NCBI GenBank assembly: GCA_903994455.1
Contig: CAJEXI010000008.1
Span: 48,625-112,624 of the forward strand
Direction: 5' to 3'
Length of the DNA stretch: 64,000 nucleotides
From: an uncultured Chlorobiaceae bacterium
GTDB taxonomy: Bacteria; Bacteroidota; Chlorobiia; Chlorobiales; Chlorobiaceae
In this document: positions 54,814 to 64,000 of the stretch, one piece after another
Position numbering within the stretch: position 1 is the first letter of the stretch
How the letters are laid out: every line of letters begins with the position of its first letter
The notes under the pieces: generated by a model
Told to the model about the DNA's origin: nothing
The model's database searches: none
The model's input: the letters and a program-made list of their open reading frames with translations, nothing else
Made by a program: the position numbers and the translations under genes

Positions 54814-56787
54814 ATGTCTGACAATCAGGAACCACTGGCTGTAATAGCCCTTACCCTTCCGGACGGGAGTGTTAAAACATTTCCCACCGGCTCAACCGGC
54901 AATGACGTTGCGCTCTCTATCGGACGCAAACTTGCCCAGGATGCCCTGGCGCTCAAGGTTGACGGTGTTGCGATTGACCTCAACACTCACCTTACCGCCG
55001 ATGCGGCAATAGAAATTATCACCTTCAGCTCCCCCGACGGGCCGAATATCTTCTGGCACAGCTCAAGCCACCTTATGGCCCAGGCGATTGAGGAGCTTTA
55101 CCCCGGCAGCAAATTCGGCGCAGGCCCCTCCATTGAGCAGGGGTTCTACTACGATGTCGCCTCTGAGCACCGTTTCCGCGAAGAGGATCTCCGCAAGATC
55201 GAAGAGAGGATGCTGGAGATCAGCAAGCGCGATATACAGATACGGCGTGAAGAGATGAACCGCATCGACGCCATAGAGTTTTTCAAGAGCGTCAGGAACG
55301 ACCCCTACAAGGTTGAGATTCTTGAAGATACCCTGAAGAGTGTTGAGAGGGTTTCGCTCTACCATCAGGATGGTTTTACCGACCTCTGCATCGGGCCGCA
55401 CCTGCCATCAACCAGCAAAGTGAAGGCGGTTCTCCTCACCAACATCTCCTCATCCTACTGGCGTGGAGATTCGGCACGGGAGAATATGCAGCGCATCTAC
55501 GGCATCACCTTACCCTCGGAGAAGCTGCTGAAAGAGCATGTTGCCCGACTGGAAGAGGCCAAACGACGCGATCACCGCAAACTCGGCGCTGAACTGGAGC
55601 TGTTCATGCTCTCGCCGGAGGTTGGAAGCGGTCTGCCGATCTGGCTGCCGAAAGGTGCCATTATCCGCAACGAGCTTGAAGCCTTCCTCAAGGAGGAGCA
55701 GCGCAAGCGCGGATATCTGCCGGTCTATACGCCACATATAGGCAATATTGAACTCTACAAGCGTTCGGGCCACTATCCTTACTACAGCGATTCGCAGTTT
55801 CCGCCGCTCACCTATCACGATGAAGAGGGAAAGCAGGAGCAGTATCTTCTCAAACCGATGAACTGCCCGCACCACCACCTCATCTACAGTTCAAAGATGC
55901 GGAGTTATCGCGATCTGCCGCTTCGCTTGACAGAGTTCGGGACAGTCTACCGCCACGAGCAGTCGGGTGAGCTGAACGGCCTGGTGCGTGCGAGAGGCTT
56001 CACGCAGGATGATTCGCACATCTACTGCCGCCCCGACCAGCTTGTTGACGAGATCTGCAGCGCCATTGAGTTGACACAGTTTGTCTTTGGAACCCTCGGC
56101 TTTTCAGAGGTGCAGACCCGCCTCTCGATGCACGACCCCGAAAACCAGGCGAAGTACGGCGGTACCGCCGAGGTGTGGGAGCAGGCGGAGAAGGATGTCA
56201 AAGAGGCTGCCGACCGCATGGGCATCGACTACTTTATCGGCGTTGGCGAAGCGAGCTTTTATGGCCCGAAAATTGATTTTATTGTGCGTGACGCTCTCGG
56301 CAGAAAGTGGCAGCTCGGCACCGTCCAGGTTGACTATGTGATGCCGGAACGGTTCGACCTCACCTATACGGGCAGCGACGGCCAGAAACATCGCCCCGTT
56401 GTGATTCATCGTGCCCCATTCGGCTCCATGGAGCGCTTTATCGGCGTTCTTATCGAGCATACCGCCGGGAACTTCCCGCTCTGGCTCGCGCCGGTGCAGG
56501 CCGTGGTGCTCCCGATTGCCGAAGATGTTCACGACTATGCAAAAAGCGTACACCAGGCGCTCCTCGAAGCAGGAATCCGCGCCGAACTTGACACCAGAAG
56601 TGAAAAAATCGGCAAAAAGATCCGTGACGCCGAAATCAGCAAGATCCCCTGTATGATTGTTATTGGACAGAAAGAGCAGGAGAGCGGCGAAGTTTCGCTG
56701 CGCCGTCATCGCATTGGTGATGAGGGGCGCTTCAGCGTCAGTGGACTGATCGACAAGCTCAAACAAGAGATCACCGGAAGAACCTGA
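54814..56787 (+). CDS. thrS: Threonyl-tRNA synthetase
   Basis: The start chosen is ATG 54814 (MSDNQEPLAVIALTLPDGSV); the frame extends upstream to 54754 but those residues are not family-like. The protein has a TGS domain (1-65), an editing domain with HSSSHLMAQA, a class II core (motif 2 LTEFGTVYRHEQSGELNGLV, ARGFTQDDSHIYC; motif 3 IHRAPFGSMERFIGVLIEH; zinc ligands in PMNCPHH) and an anticodon-binding domain. It charges tRNA-Thr. The adjoining infC-rpmI-rplT-pheS order is conserved in many bacteria. Confidence 0.96.
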   Translation: MSDNQEPLAVIALTLPDGSVKTFPTGSTGNDVALSIGRKLAQDALALKVDGVAIDLNTHLTADAAIEIITFSSPDGPNIFWHSSSHLMAQAIEELYPGSKFGAGPSIEQGFYYDVASEHRFREEDLRKIEERMLEISKRDIQIRREEMNRIDAIEFFKSVRNDPYKVEILEDTLKSVERVSLYHQDGFTDLCIGPHLPSTSKVKAVLLTNISSSYWRGDSARENMQRIYGITLPSEKLLKEHVARLEEAKRRDHRKLGAELELFMLSPEVGSGLPIWLPKGAIIRNELEAFLKEEQRKRGYLPVYTPHIGNIELYKRSGHYPYYSDSQFPPLTYHDEEGKQEQYLLKPMNCPHHHLIYSSKMRSYRDLPLRLTEFGTVYRHEQSGELNGLVRARGFTQDDSHIYCRPDQLVDEICSAIELTQFVFGTLGFSEVQTRLSMHDPENQAKYGGTAEVWEQAEKDVKEAADRMGIDYFIGVGEASFYGPKIDFIVRDALGRKWQLGTVQVDYVMPERFDLTYTGSDGQKHRPVVIHRAPFGSMERFIGVLIEHTAGNFPLWLAPVQAVVLPIAEDVHDYAKSVHQALLEAGIRAELDTRSEKIGKKIRDAEISKIPCMIVIGQKEQESGEVSLRRHRIGDEGRFSVSGLIDKLKQEITGRT

Positions 56788-56810
56788 CTATCTAAACAAA
56801 ACCTGAACGC

Positions 56811-57446
56811 ATGAAGAAACAAAAGGTTACGACTCAAAAGCCAAAACTCACCTATCGAGTCAATGAGCAGATTCGTGTTCCGCAAGTCCGTATGATTTTT
56901 CCGGATGGAACACAGGAGGTGATGCAAACCATTGACGCGAAGCGAATTGCGGAAGAGCGAAATCAGGATCTCATTGAAGTACAGCCAAACGCTGATCCGC
57001 CGGTGTGCAAGTTCGACAACCTCGGCAGGCTGCTCTACAAGATGGACAAGAGGGACAAGGATCTGAAGAAAAAGCAGAAGACCACCACCCTCAAGGAGCT
57101 GCGCTTTCATCCGAACACCGACAAGCACGACTTTGACTTCAAGACCGCGCATCTTGAAGAGTTTCTGCGCAAGGGCAACCGCGTCAGGGCCACCATTGTT
57201 TTTCTGGGACGCTCCATTATCTACAAGGACAAGGGGCTGGACTTGGCGGAACGGCTGACTGAGCGCCTGAGCGTGGTGAGCACCCGTGACGGTGATCCAA
57301 AGTTTGAGGGTAAAAAGCTCTTCGTCTATTTTGAGCCCGACAAGAAGAAGATCGACGCTTATGATCGCATCAGGGCAAAAACGAACCAGCCACCGGCAGC
57401 GCCGCTTGCGCCTCTGGCTCCTGAGGATCTGATAGAAGAGGAGTAA
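56811..57446 (+). CDS. infC: Translation initiation factor IF-3
   Basis: The 211-residue protein shows both IF-3 domains: [15 protein letters not shown] and [17 protein letters not shown] in the N-domain, then [20 protein letters not shown] and [16 protein letters not shown] in the C-domain. An extended proline/alanine-rich acidic tail ([18 protein letters not shown]) is present. It starts with ATG, not with the AUU known from enterobacteria, 23 bases after thrS. It dissociates ribosomal subunits and checks start-codon pairing. Confidence 0.97.
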   Translation: MKKQKVTTQKPKLTYRVNEQIRVPQVRMIFPDGTQEVMQTIDAKRIAEERNQDLIEVQPNADPPVCKFDNLGRLLYKMDKRDKDLKKKQKTTTLKELRFHPNTDKHDFDFKTAHLEEFLRKGNRVRATIVFLGRSIIYKDKGLDLAERLTERLSVVSTRDGDPKFEGKKLFVYFEPDKKKIDAYDRIRAKTNQPPAAPLAPLAPEDLIEEE

Positions 57447-57492
57447 GCACAGGAATTTGAACCATTTTTATATCAAAAAATAAAGGACGATC

Positions 57493-57687
57493 ATGCCTAA
57501 AATGAAATCCCACCGTGGAGCATGCAAACGGTTTAAGACGACAGCATCCGGAAAAATCAAGCGTGAACGCATGAATGGATCGCACAACCTTGAGAAGAAG
57601 AACAGAAAGCGCTCACGCCGTCTCCATCAGTCTACGCTGCTTGAAGGCACCAAGGCGAAGCAGATCAAACGGATGATTCAGGCTTAA
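57493..57687 (+). CDS. rpmI: Ribosomal protein L35
   Basis: The 64-residue basic protein has the full L35 pattern (PKMKSHRGACKRFKTTASGK, SHNLEKKNRKRSRRL, QIKRMI). It lies between infC and rplT, the universal order, and its product is a small large-subunit protein. Confidence 0.97.
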   Translation: MPKMKSHRGACKRFKTTASGKIKRERMNGSHNLEKKNRKRSRRLHQSTLLEGTKAKQIKRMIQA

Positions 57688-57713
57688 ATTTTTAACATTA
57701 ACTCGACACAACG

Positions 57714-58061
57714 ATGCCTAAAGCAAATAATGCCGTTGCCTCAAAAGCACGGAGAAAAAGAGTACTTAAAAAAGCCAAAGGGTTCTGGGGATCACGCGGC
57801 AATATTCTGACCGTTGTCAAACATGCGGTCGATAAAGCAGAACAGTACGCCTACCGCGACCGTCGCGTTAAAAAACGCACCTTCCGTTCGCTTTGGATCA
57901 TGCGTATCAACGCCGCAGCACGCCTGAACGGCACCACCTACTCCCGCCTGGTTAACGCCATGCTGAAGAAGAATGTCGAAATCGACCGCAAGGCGCTCGC
58001 CGAGATTGCCGTCAAGGATCCGGCTGCTTTTGCACAGATTGTCAAATCGGTTATCGAATAA
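57714..58061 (+). CDS. rplT: Ribosomal protein L20
   Basis: The 115-residue protein matches L20 ([55 protein letters not shown]). It binds 23S rRNA early in assembly and in several bacteria also represses this operon. It lies 26 bases after rpmI and 19 bases before pheS. Confidence 0.97.
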   Translation: MPKANNAVASKARRKRVLKKAKGFWGSRGNILTVVKHAVDKAEQYAYRDRRVKKRTFRSLWIMRINAAARLNGTTYSRLVNAMLKKNVEIDRKALAEIAVKDPAAFAQIVKSVIE

Positions 58062-58080
58062 GATTTACACTGGTACCATA

Positions 58081-59109
58081 ATGGAAGAGAGCATTCGCAG
58101 TTTACAGCAGGAGATAGTTGAGGTTGAGATTAAAGCGCAGGCCGATCTTGAAGCCTTTCGCCTCAAATACACGGTTCGGAAAGGGCTCATTGCAGCTCTT
58201 TTCGGCCAGCTCAAGTCGGTTGACCCTGCTGACAAACCACGAATTGGTCAGTTGCTGAACCAGCTCAAGCAGACGGCTGATGCAAAGCTCACCGAAGCCG
58301 AGGAGAGGCTTGCATCAACCGAAAGCAGCAGCAGCAACAAAGGCATTGACCTCACCCTCCCCGGACGACGTTACTTTACGGGCAGCGAACATCCGGTACA
58401 GAAGGTGCTTGGCGAGATGAAGCAAATCTTTTCAGCCATGGGCTTCGGCATAGCAACCGGCCCCGAACTGGAGCTTGACAGCTACAACTTCGACATGCTG
58501 AACTTTCCGCCCGACCACCCCGCCCGCGACATGCAGGACACCTTTTTCGTCACCAGCGGCAACCCCGGCTCCGACGTGCTCCTCAGAACCCACACCTCCC
58601 CGGTGCAGGTGAGGGTCATGCTCGACCAGAAACCGCCGATACGGGTAATCTGCCCAGGAAAGGTCTACCGCAACGAAGCCATCAGCTCGCGAAGCTACTG
58701 CGTCTTCCACCAGCTCGAAGGGCTCTACATCGACAAGAAGGTCTCTTTCGCTGACCTCAAAGCCACCATCTACTCCTTCGCCAAACAGATGTTCGGCACC
58801 GACGTCAAACTCCGGTTCCGCCCAAGCTTTTTCCCCTTCACTGAACCATCAGCCGAAGTGGACGTCACCTGCTACCTCTGCGGCGGCAAGGGATGCAAAG
58901 TCTGCAAAAAATCAGGCTGGCTCGAAATCATGGGCTGCGGCATGGTACACCCCAACGTCATGCGCAACTGCGGCATAGACCCCGAAGAGTGGTCAGGCTA
59001 CGCCTTTGGTATGGGCGTTGACCGCACGGTGCTGCTCAGGTACAAGATTGATGATATCAGGCTGCTGTTTGAGAATGATTTGCGGATGTTGAGGCAGTTT
59101 GGGGCGTGA
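58081..59109 (+). CDS. pheS: Phenylalanyl-tRNA synthetase alpha subunit
   Basis: The start is ATG 58081 ([20 protein letters not shown]), just after rplT; a longer in-frame extension overlaps rplT and is not family-like. The 342-residue protein has the N-terminal coiled coil (1-85) and the class II core: [71 protein letters not shown] and [18 protein letters not shown] motif 3. A CxxC zinc-like insertion ([16 protein letters not shown]) is present as in many bacteria. pheT is not adjacent in this window. Confidence 0.95.
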   Translation: MEESIRSLQQEIVEVEIKAQADLEAFRLKYTVRKGLIAALFGQLKSVDPADKPRIGQLLNQLKQTADAKLTEAEERLASTESSSSNKGIDLTLPGRRYFTGSEHPVQKVLGEMKQIFSAMGFGIATGPELELDSYNFDMLNFPPDHPARDMQDTFFVTSGNPGSDVLLRTHTSPVQVRVMLDQKPPIRVICPGKVYRNEAISSRSYCVFHQLEGLYIDKKVSFADLKATIYSFAKQMFGTDVKLRFRPSFFPFTEPSAEVDVTCYLCGGKGCKVCKKSGWLEIMGCGMVHPNVMRNCGIDPEEWSGYAFGMGVDRTVLLRYKIDDIRLLFENDLRMLRQFGA

Positions 59110-59252
59110 TGGAAGTAGCAAGGTGATTTTAGCATCAAACAACAAATCTATCCTGCACTACCGAATGACTTTTTTTTGAGCGCATATTATAATTATAAAT
59201 TTTATCTATAATCATTTCAGTATTAATACCGTTTAAAAAAAAGGAAGGGAAA

Positions 59253-60482
59253 TTAAATTAGCAAAATATTATTTATAAAAAGCTCTGGCTGTTCCTTTAA
59301 ATAGAACTCTTTCTTAGATAAGATAAACTCTAAATTTTGCTGCTCTCCATTTTTATTTTTTGCCTTTATAATCTCAAATAACAGATCTTGGTGAAAATAT
59401 TTAACAGTTATACCAGCCTCTTCCATTTTTTTTATTCCATTACCATCAACAGTTTTGTCAGGGTCTTTTAACCCGATATATACGGTTTTAATGCCTGAAT
59501 AAATCACTCTATCTGCACAACTACATTTACCGATATTCCTATCAGCACAAGGCTCTAATGTTACATAAAGTACAGCGTCCTTTAAATTAAGCTCTGTTAC
59601 ATCAGCCCCAGCTCCCGGGTTACCTTCTTCAACTTTATACTTACGTTTAATGATTTTTGGTTCTATTTCATGAACATCGCATTCCAACAAATTATATTCA
59701 GCGTGTCCTTTTGGTTCATGCTTACCTCTAAAAGAAGAAGCGATCACTCGACCCTCATTATCTACAAGGACAGCACCAACCATTGGATCTTTTTTATTTC
59801 GACCTTTATCCTCTTCCTGTATTGATTCTTTCATTTCCTGAATAGCGCACCACATGTAATCCCTATCTATTAGATTATGATTACGCCATAAATCATATTT
59901 TGCAATTAATGATGATGGGTTTATATAAACATTATACGCTGAGGGTTCAAGGGTTGTAAAACATACTCTGCTTAAATCAGTTTTTGGAATTATTGATAGA
60001 CTATCATTATAGACTACGCTCTTACTATCCCACAACATCCATTTCTGTATATGTTGAAATAATTTATTATCAGCTACTGAACTGAGATACGTATACAAAT
60101 TACTTTCCCGAATTGATTTGGCTCTTACCGTCATATTTTTCTGCGCGTTTCCTTCGTCAAACTCTATATCATCAGCTTTATTTGACAAGTTATCCGAAAG
60201 TTCACTTAAAACAGCTATGATCCCATCATCACCTCTCAATTTATTTATCTTATCAATAATAAAATTTCTAACCACTACTCGAAAATAACGAGTTGCAGTT
60301 TCAACTTTAAGTCGCCGCCGCAATCTGAGTAATTTAAACGCAATAATTTCCTGAGTAAAATCTTCGGCATCTTCATTAGAAAATTTCGTATAATTAAAAT
60401 TATTATTTCCTCTAACCAATGCCAATACTGTAGCATAAATGCTCTTAGCAAACTCATTATTGTTGCTGTTATCAAGCTTCAT
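59253..60482 (-). CDS. Sigma-region-2-like domain fused to a RibD/cytidine-deaminase-like domain
   Basis: The 409-residue protein joins two parts. Residues 20-90 match sigma-70 region 2 (NEDAEDFTQEIIAFKLLRLR, ATRYFRVVVRNFIIDKINKL). Residues 205-360 match the zinc deaminase fold: MVGAVLVDNEGRVIASSFRG, His260/Glu262 in GHAEYNLLE, Cys312 and Cys320/322 in TLEPCADRNIGKCSCADRVI, and VYIGLKDPDKTVDGNGIKKM, which is RibD-like. No sigma region 4 is seen, so it is unlikely to be a complete sigma factor. It is the last gene of a three-gene operon, overlapping the receiver-like gene by 11 bases. Confidence 0.7.
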   Translation of the reverse strand: MKLDNSNNNEFAKSIYATVLALVRGNNNFNYTKFSNEDAEDFTQEIIAFKLLRLRRRLKVETATRYFRVVVRNFIIDKINKLRGDDGIIAVLSELSDNLSNKADDIEFDEGNAQKNMTVRAKSIRESNLYTYLSSVADNKLFQHIQKWMLWDSKSVVYNDSLSIIPKTDLSRVCFTTLEPSAYNVYINPSSLIAKYDLWRNHNLIDRDYMWCAIQEMKESIQEEDKGRNKKDPMVGAVLVDNEGRVIASSFRGKHEPKGHAEYNLLECDVHEIEPKIIKRKYKVEEGNPGAGADVTELNLKDAVLYVTLEPCADRNIGKCSCADRVIYSGIKTVYIGLKDPDKTVDGNGIKKMEEAGITVKYFHQDLLFEIIKAKNKNGEQQNLEFILSKKEFYLKEQPELFINNILLI

Positions 60483-62385
60483 CGGTATAGTTTTTTAGCC
60501 AAATAGGTAAATCAACATTAAAACTTACTGCAAATGATTTAGCTATCATATATTCACCTAATGTCATTTGCTTGCGTAAATCAATACCATTATCATCATT
60601 TATGCTGCCATGCGTAAAACCAGTCAATGTTTTAAGCCTTCTGCTCATTGAATCACTTGGCTTTTTTTCCATTGTACTATCATCCTTAAATAATACAACA
60701 TGGTCTGTCCAGATAGGAAATAAGGCCAATAGCAAGTCTAAAACTTTTGGTGGATTAATAGCAATTAATGATTGCTCAGAAGGTGTATTAGAATTTGTAC
60801 TATCATCATTAAGTGAACTTATATAGCTGGAATATCTCTCCCAAAGTCTTATTGCAACAAAATATACTGTTAAACGATTTATGACGGGATTAGCTCCCTT
60901 TCCTTTTGAGCCAATTGCAGAAAGAGAGTATTCTTCTGGCTTATCAATTTTATCATCTTTTAAGGTATAAAGTTTTAAGCATTCATTATAAATTGCTTCT
61001 TCATTTGATGTAAGGCTTGATCTGCCCTGTTTATTAACTTTATCGTGATAGTAAGAAAGCAATATCCTCTTCTTAAAATCTACCGAATCAAACACTGACA
61101 TTAGGCTGTTAGTGTTGTCCATAACATTTAATAATTCTGATGTATTCAGTCCTGTTTTTGAAGAATTAATTATAGTATCAATAATTTCTTTACTAAATTT
61201 CCAAATTTCAAAATCCCTTTCACATATATTGTTAAAAATTGCAACCTGCTTTTTATATGTTTCGAATCTTTTGGTGGATTTTGAAATTTCATTGTCGATC
61301 TTGCTTTTGTCTTTTTCGCTTATAATTTTCCTTGCATTCAATTTTAAAATCTCAGCCTTTGTCAATTCAATCTGACTATTCAGATAATTTAAGAGATATA
61401 GTAACTCATTTGGCTTCTTGTAATTTAATTCCAACGAAAAGTCAATAAATAAACCATCAAGTGGAATACTTCTTTTTCCATAAAGAGTAGTAAAACAAAA
61501 ATATTGGATACCTCTTATATCTTTTGTTGTTTTAGAAAACTCACCATTAAGTAGCCGAATTAAATTTATTAAGTCAACTTGAATTTTTCCATTACTTATC
61601 ATATTTATAATTTCTTTCCTGTAAACGTTTAACCCATCATTTAAAATAGAATCCCAATCCTTTTTTGTTCTGTGGTTTCTATCAAATACTTTATGGTATG
61701 AGCTATTAATGAACCACTCAAAAAAATCAGGGTCCGGTTCGCTTTTTATTGTTATTTTGCTTTTACGAGTGACAGGTATTGCTGCAATGGGAGTTTCATA
61801 CTTAAACATTTCTGAAACCATACTGCCGCAATACAAACCATAGGAATCAAAATTTACGTTATGCTGATTTATAGGGGAACTATCATGATAACCACTGTTT
61901 CTCGGCAGTAAAATATTTCTATTCTCATTCATAGAAAGAAAATTTGCTAATGGTCTATTAGGGTTTATAAAACTGTTAATAATTTCATTTTCTAAATAAT
62001 GTAAATACGCAGATGGATTTTCCTGGCTATTATCTGTTAATGCATAATCAAAAACAATAAGATCTGGAATAAAACCTATTTCTGCTAATTTATGTAAGCC
62101 ATATTTTAACTTTACCTCAAGAGATAGATTTCTAAATTCAAATACATCAGGATGGAATTGAAGCCATTTAAGTTTAAAAAAGCTTTCTACCCCTTCTAAT
62201 CTATCCTTTATCGTAAACGTTTCAGCATGTGCCTGACGAGATACCCAAGGCAACTCTGTAACTTGAGTTTCTTCTTGAATTTGATTTGGCAAATCCGGTA
62301 CTTTACGTTTCTGGCAGAAAGCATATTCCGGATTATCATCAATCAATAAAACATTTATAGTATTGTTATTCATGATGAAATCCAT
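60472..62385 (-). CDS. Receiver-like protein with large unknown C-terminal region
   Basis: The 637-residue protein (start ATG 62385, or ATG 62373 at residue 5) begins with a receiver-like fold: NVLLIDDNPEY, with the acidic pair Asp16-Asp17, and a phosphoacceptor candidate Asp113 in PDLIVFDYALTDN. A long insertion lies between them. Residues 140-637 are not recognised. They are helical and lysine-rich, with a coiled-coil segment at about 330-380 (NSQIELTKAEILKLNARKII). The gene overlaps the kinase-like gene by 20 bases and the deaminase fusion by 11, so all three are co-translated. Confidence 0.6.
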   Translation of the reverse strand: MDFIMNNNTINVLLIDDNPEYAFCQKRKVPDLPNQIQEETQVTELPWVSRQAHAETFTIKDRLEGVESFFKLKWLQFHPDVFEFRNLSLEVKLKYGLHKLAEIGFIPDLIVFDYALTDNSQENPSAYLHYLENEIINSFINPNRPLANFLSMNENRNILLPRNSGYHDSSPINQHNVNFDSYGLYCGSMVSEMFKYETPIAAIPVTRKSKITIKSEPDPDFFEWFINSSYHKVFDRNHRTKKDWDSILNDGLNVYRKEIINMISNGKIQVDLINLIRLLNGEFSKTTKDIRGIQYFCFTTLYGKRSIPLDGLFIDFSLELNYKKPNELLYLLNYLNSQIELTKAEILKLNARKIISEKDKSKIDNEISKSTKRFETYKKQVAIFNNICERDFEIWKFSKEIIDTIINSSKTGLNTSELLNVMDNTNSLMSVFDSVDFKKRILLSYYHDKVNKQGRSSLTSNEEAIYNECLKLYTLKDDKIDKPEEYSLSAIGSKGKGANPVINRLTVYFVAIRLWERYSSYISSLNDDSTNSNTPSEQSLIAINPPKVLDLLLALFPIWTDHVVLFKDDSTMEKKPSDSMSRRLKTLTGFTHGSINDDNGIDLRKQMTLGEYMIAKSFAVSFNVDLPIWLKNYTDEA

Positions 62386-63889
62386 TTAGCTTCAGACCAC
62401 ATTTATAATATATTTTGTTACTATCTTGATGCTTTTCATATGCCAGCAATATCTCTCCGGTATGAGTTTCCTTAAGCAATAAATGCAGGTAATACAAAGC
62501 TCCCCAAAATTTCCTGGGGCTTATTGGTTGCCAATCTTCGTTATATGTTATATTAGTTTCCTTTGACATTTGATTCATAAAATAAAAACAGCATTTACCT
62601 GAATCTATTCCGATAATTAAATCACTTGCACCTGTTTTATCAAAATTTCGTACAACTTCCAAAATTAAATTATCGTAAAGCTTACTAAACGGTCTGTTGT
62701 TATTAATGTAAGTTCCGATGCTAAGGGAGTTGCATTTGTTTGACAATTTTTTCTTCTTGTCCTTAACATAACCGGTAAAAACATGTTGAATTGATTTACT
62801 TATATCATAGACTTCAGATTCTAAATAATCATCATTATTACATACTTCAAAGAATGCCCCATCTATCCTTTCAGTATATTGTTTTGAGATTATTGTAATT
62901 AATTCTGAGAGCTCTTCTATTTTTTTAAATTCATAAGCAGCTTCTTCAATTTTAGCCTTCATTTCAGCAGTTAATGTAAATGTGTCTGAGATTAAATCAA
63001 TTGCTTCTTGTCTTGGTTTCGCTACTAATTTTAATCTATTGCCATAAAAATGAGAAAGACCGTAGGAAGCTGCGATCAAGTCTCTGTCAGCATTACTGGC
63101 CTTAATATAATCTGCGTTTATCCTTATAATATCTTTTACCTTCTCTTTATACTCTTCCAAATCAGCTCGGGTATATGATACTGTTGGCAACCAAATTGAA
63201 TTTGGTAATAAATTAAAATCATTATCTGATATACTATTCAAATACTTTGAAGCTGAATTTTCAGCTACTCGGTTCTTAAAAATCGGAACAGGGAAAGGGA
63301 AATAACATGATACTATTTCCATCATTGCATTTAAGCTAACTATAAAACTATTCAGATTAACAGAGCCGTCTATTGTCCTATTAATAATAATTGCATCTTG
63401 AATAAATGTGTCAATTAAACTAAAGATTACTTCTTTGGTTCTAAGCCTTATTTTTTCAGCAATAAGCAAAGTATATTGGCTGTACATTTCATAATTTAAT
63501 GACCAGTTATCTACTGGTTCATTTTCACCGATAATCCTATAGATGGCTAACCAGGGACATCCATTAACGTGAATTGGTACATAAAAGACAGATTTTGGAT
63601 CTGACCCAATTAGTGATTTGTAAAACTCGGTTTCAGCTGGTCTTTGTTTTGTTGTATCATATCCCAAGCCAAATTGAACCGTATCTATTTTAAAACATAT
63701 ATCAGCAAGAGATGTTTCGCTTTGAGTTAATGGTTTTTCAAAAATTTCAAGTGTGAAGTCAGTATGCCATTTTGATTTGTTTTCATTTACTGATTTTAGT
63801 TGGTTGTCAGAAAGCAGTATTTGCGCGGTATAGACTTCATCAATCCTCAGGCTTGAGGGATACCTGATTACTGTAAAAAATTTTATCAT
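62366..63889 (-). CDS. Sensor-histidine-kinase-like protein
   Basis: The 507-residue protein has no membrane segments. The N-terminal 150 residues may hold a GAF-like ligand domain (VFYVPIHVNGCPWLAIYRII). IAASYGLSHFYGNRLKLVAK around His280 resembles a phosphoacceptor H-box. SKLYDNLILEVVRNFDKTGA around Asn415, with SDLIIGID, resembles a degenerate N-box of a GHKL ATPase. G-boxes are not evident, so catalytic ability is uncertain. It opens the operon. A close TTGAAA/TATAAT promoter and a very short leader precede it. Confidence 0.55.
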   Translation of the reverse strand: MIKFFTVIRYPSSLRIDEVYTAQILLSDNQLKSVNENKSKWHTDFTLEIFEKPLTQSETSLADICFKIDTVQFGLGYDTTKQRPAETEFYKSLIGSDPKSVFYVPIHVNGCPWLAIYRIIGENEPVDNWSLNYEMYSQYTLLIAEKIRLRTKEVIFSLIDTFIQDAIIINRTIDGSVNLNSFIVSLNAMMEIVSCYFPFPVPIFKNRVAENSASKYLNSISDNDFNLLPNSIWLPTVSYTRADLEEYKEKVKDIIRINADYIKASNADRDLIAASYGLSHFYGNRLKLVAKPRQEAIDLISDTFTLTAEMKAKIEEAAYEFKKIEELSELITIISKQYTERIDGAFFEVCNNDDYLESEVYDISKSIQHVFTGYVKDKKKKLSNKCNSLSIGTYINNNRPFSKLYDNLILEVVRNFDKTGASDLIIGIDSGKCCFYFMNQMSKETNITYNEDWQPISPRKFWGALYYLHLLLKETHTGEILLAYEKHQDSNKIYYKCGLKLNGFHHE

Positions 63890-63908
63890 TCCCCATTCTG
63901 TAGAGTAT

Positions 63909-63936
63909 ATTATAGGATTCCCCTTAAAACTTTCAA
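63909..63936 (-). promoter_or_regulatory. Sigma-70-type promoter of the three-gene kinase/receiver/deaminase operon
   Basis: On the minus strand TTGAAA (63931-63936) and TATAAT (63909-63914) are spaced by 16 bases and end about 20 bases before the ATG at 63889. The leader would be only about 13 nucleotides. Confidence 0.65.
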
Positions 63937-63946
63937 ATACATCATT

Positions 63947-64000
63947 TTATATTTTACGAATTGCCTCTTTACACTTTAAATCAATGATACTATCTACATC
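63947..64000 (-). CDS. C-terminal end of an upstream gene (runs off the window)
   Basis: Seventeen codons (DVDSIIDLKCKEAIRKI) followed by TAA form the end of an open frame entering from beyond the window. It is too short to identify. It lies just upstream of the operon promoter. Confidence 0.35.
   Translation of the reverse strand, partial: DVDSIIDLKCKEAIRKI

Noticed and set aside
56104..56766. 220-codon minus-strand ORF opposite thrS
   Set aside because: It is a shadow of the threonyl-tRNA synthetase catalytic and anticodon domains.

Overview
The window looks like a chromosomal segment of a green sulfur bacterium (Chlorobiales). The best evidence is bchZ (chlorophyllide a reductase subunit Z) next to nagZ and a conserved translation block thrS-infC-rpmI-rplT-pheS. 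Around this core lie about 50 kb of accessory DNA, mostly minus-strand and often AT-rich: defence-like gene pairs, toxin-antitoxin pairs, decayed restriction-modification genes, transposase remnants and many gene fragments joined at odd points.

Layout. 0-1.9 kb: an AbiE pair with a long palindromic operator, then a mosaic of gene fragments and a short tandem-like repeat. 1.8-8.5 kb: small operons (AlbA_2 ATPase with DUF4062; DUF4160 with DUF2442-HTH; RloB with an AAA ATPase), some separated by long attC-like hairpins, plus a frameshifted rhuM. 8.5-15.7 kb: a hybrid transposase remnant, the intact perR-katG peroxide-defence pair, a three-part mosaic pseudogene, a second AbiE pair with a broken toxin gene, and an intact rhuM. 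15.8-27.1 kb: an integron-like cassette array. Four clear attC sites (about 95-132 bp) separate cassettes holding a putative nuclease, DUF262 with HEPN, a TIR-caspase system resembling type IV Thoeris with an extra decayed TIR gene, and a four-gene TIR cassette. A tyrosine recombinase stands at the head of the array in the same orientation as the cassettes, and it lacks the insertion typical of integron integrases.

27.3-32.7 kb: an operon of a formylglycine-synthase-fold protein, a Ycf46-like AAA+ ATPase, an Hsp70-like protein and an unknown helical protein. 33-39.8 kb: an SRPBCC protein, VapBC, the scar of a type III restriction system that now carries an AAA ATPase-DUF4276 pair, an arylamine N-acetyltransferase, and truncated rsgA and Fic-type genes. 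39.9-46.3 kb: a complete TetR-controlled RND efflux operon. 46.4-51.1 kb: a ParA-like ATPase, an AlbA_2 remnant and a DUF262/DUF3696-ATPase/unknown operon led by a 58-residue cysteine-containing protein. 51.2-59.1 kb: the core genes. 59.2-64 kb: a three-gene operon of a sensor-kinase-like protein, a receiver-like protein and a fusion of a sigma-factor region 2-like domain with a RibD-like deaminase. I do not recognise this last operon as a described system, and it is the strongest candidate for something new.

No rRNA, tRNA or CRISPR array was seen. Many accessory operons use 4-base stop/start overlaps, which supports co-translation of their products.
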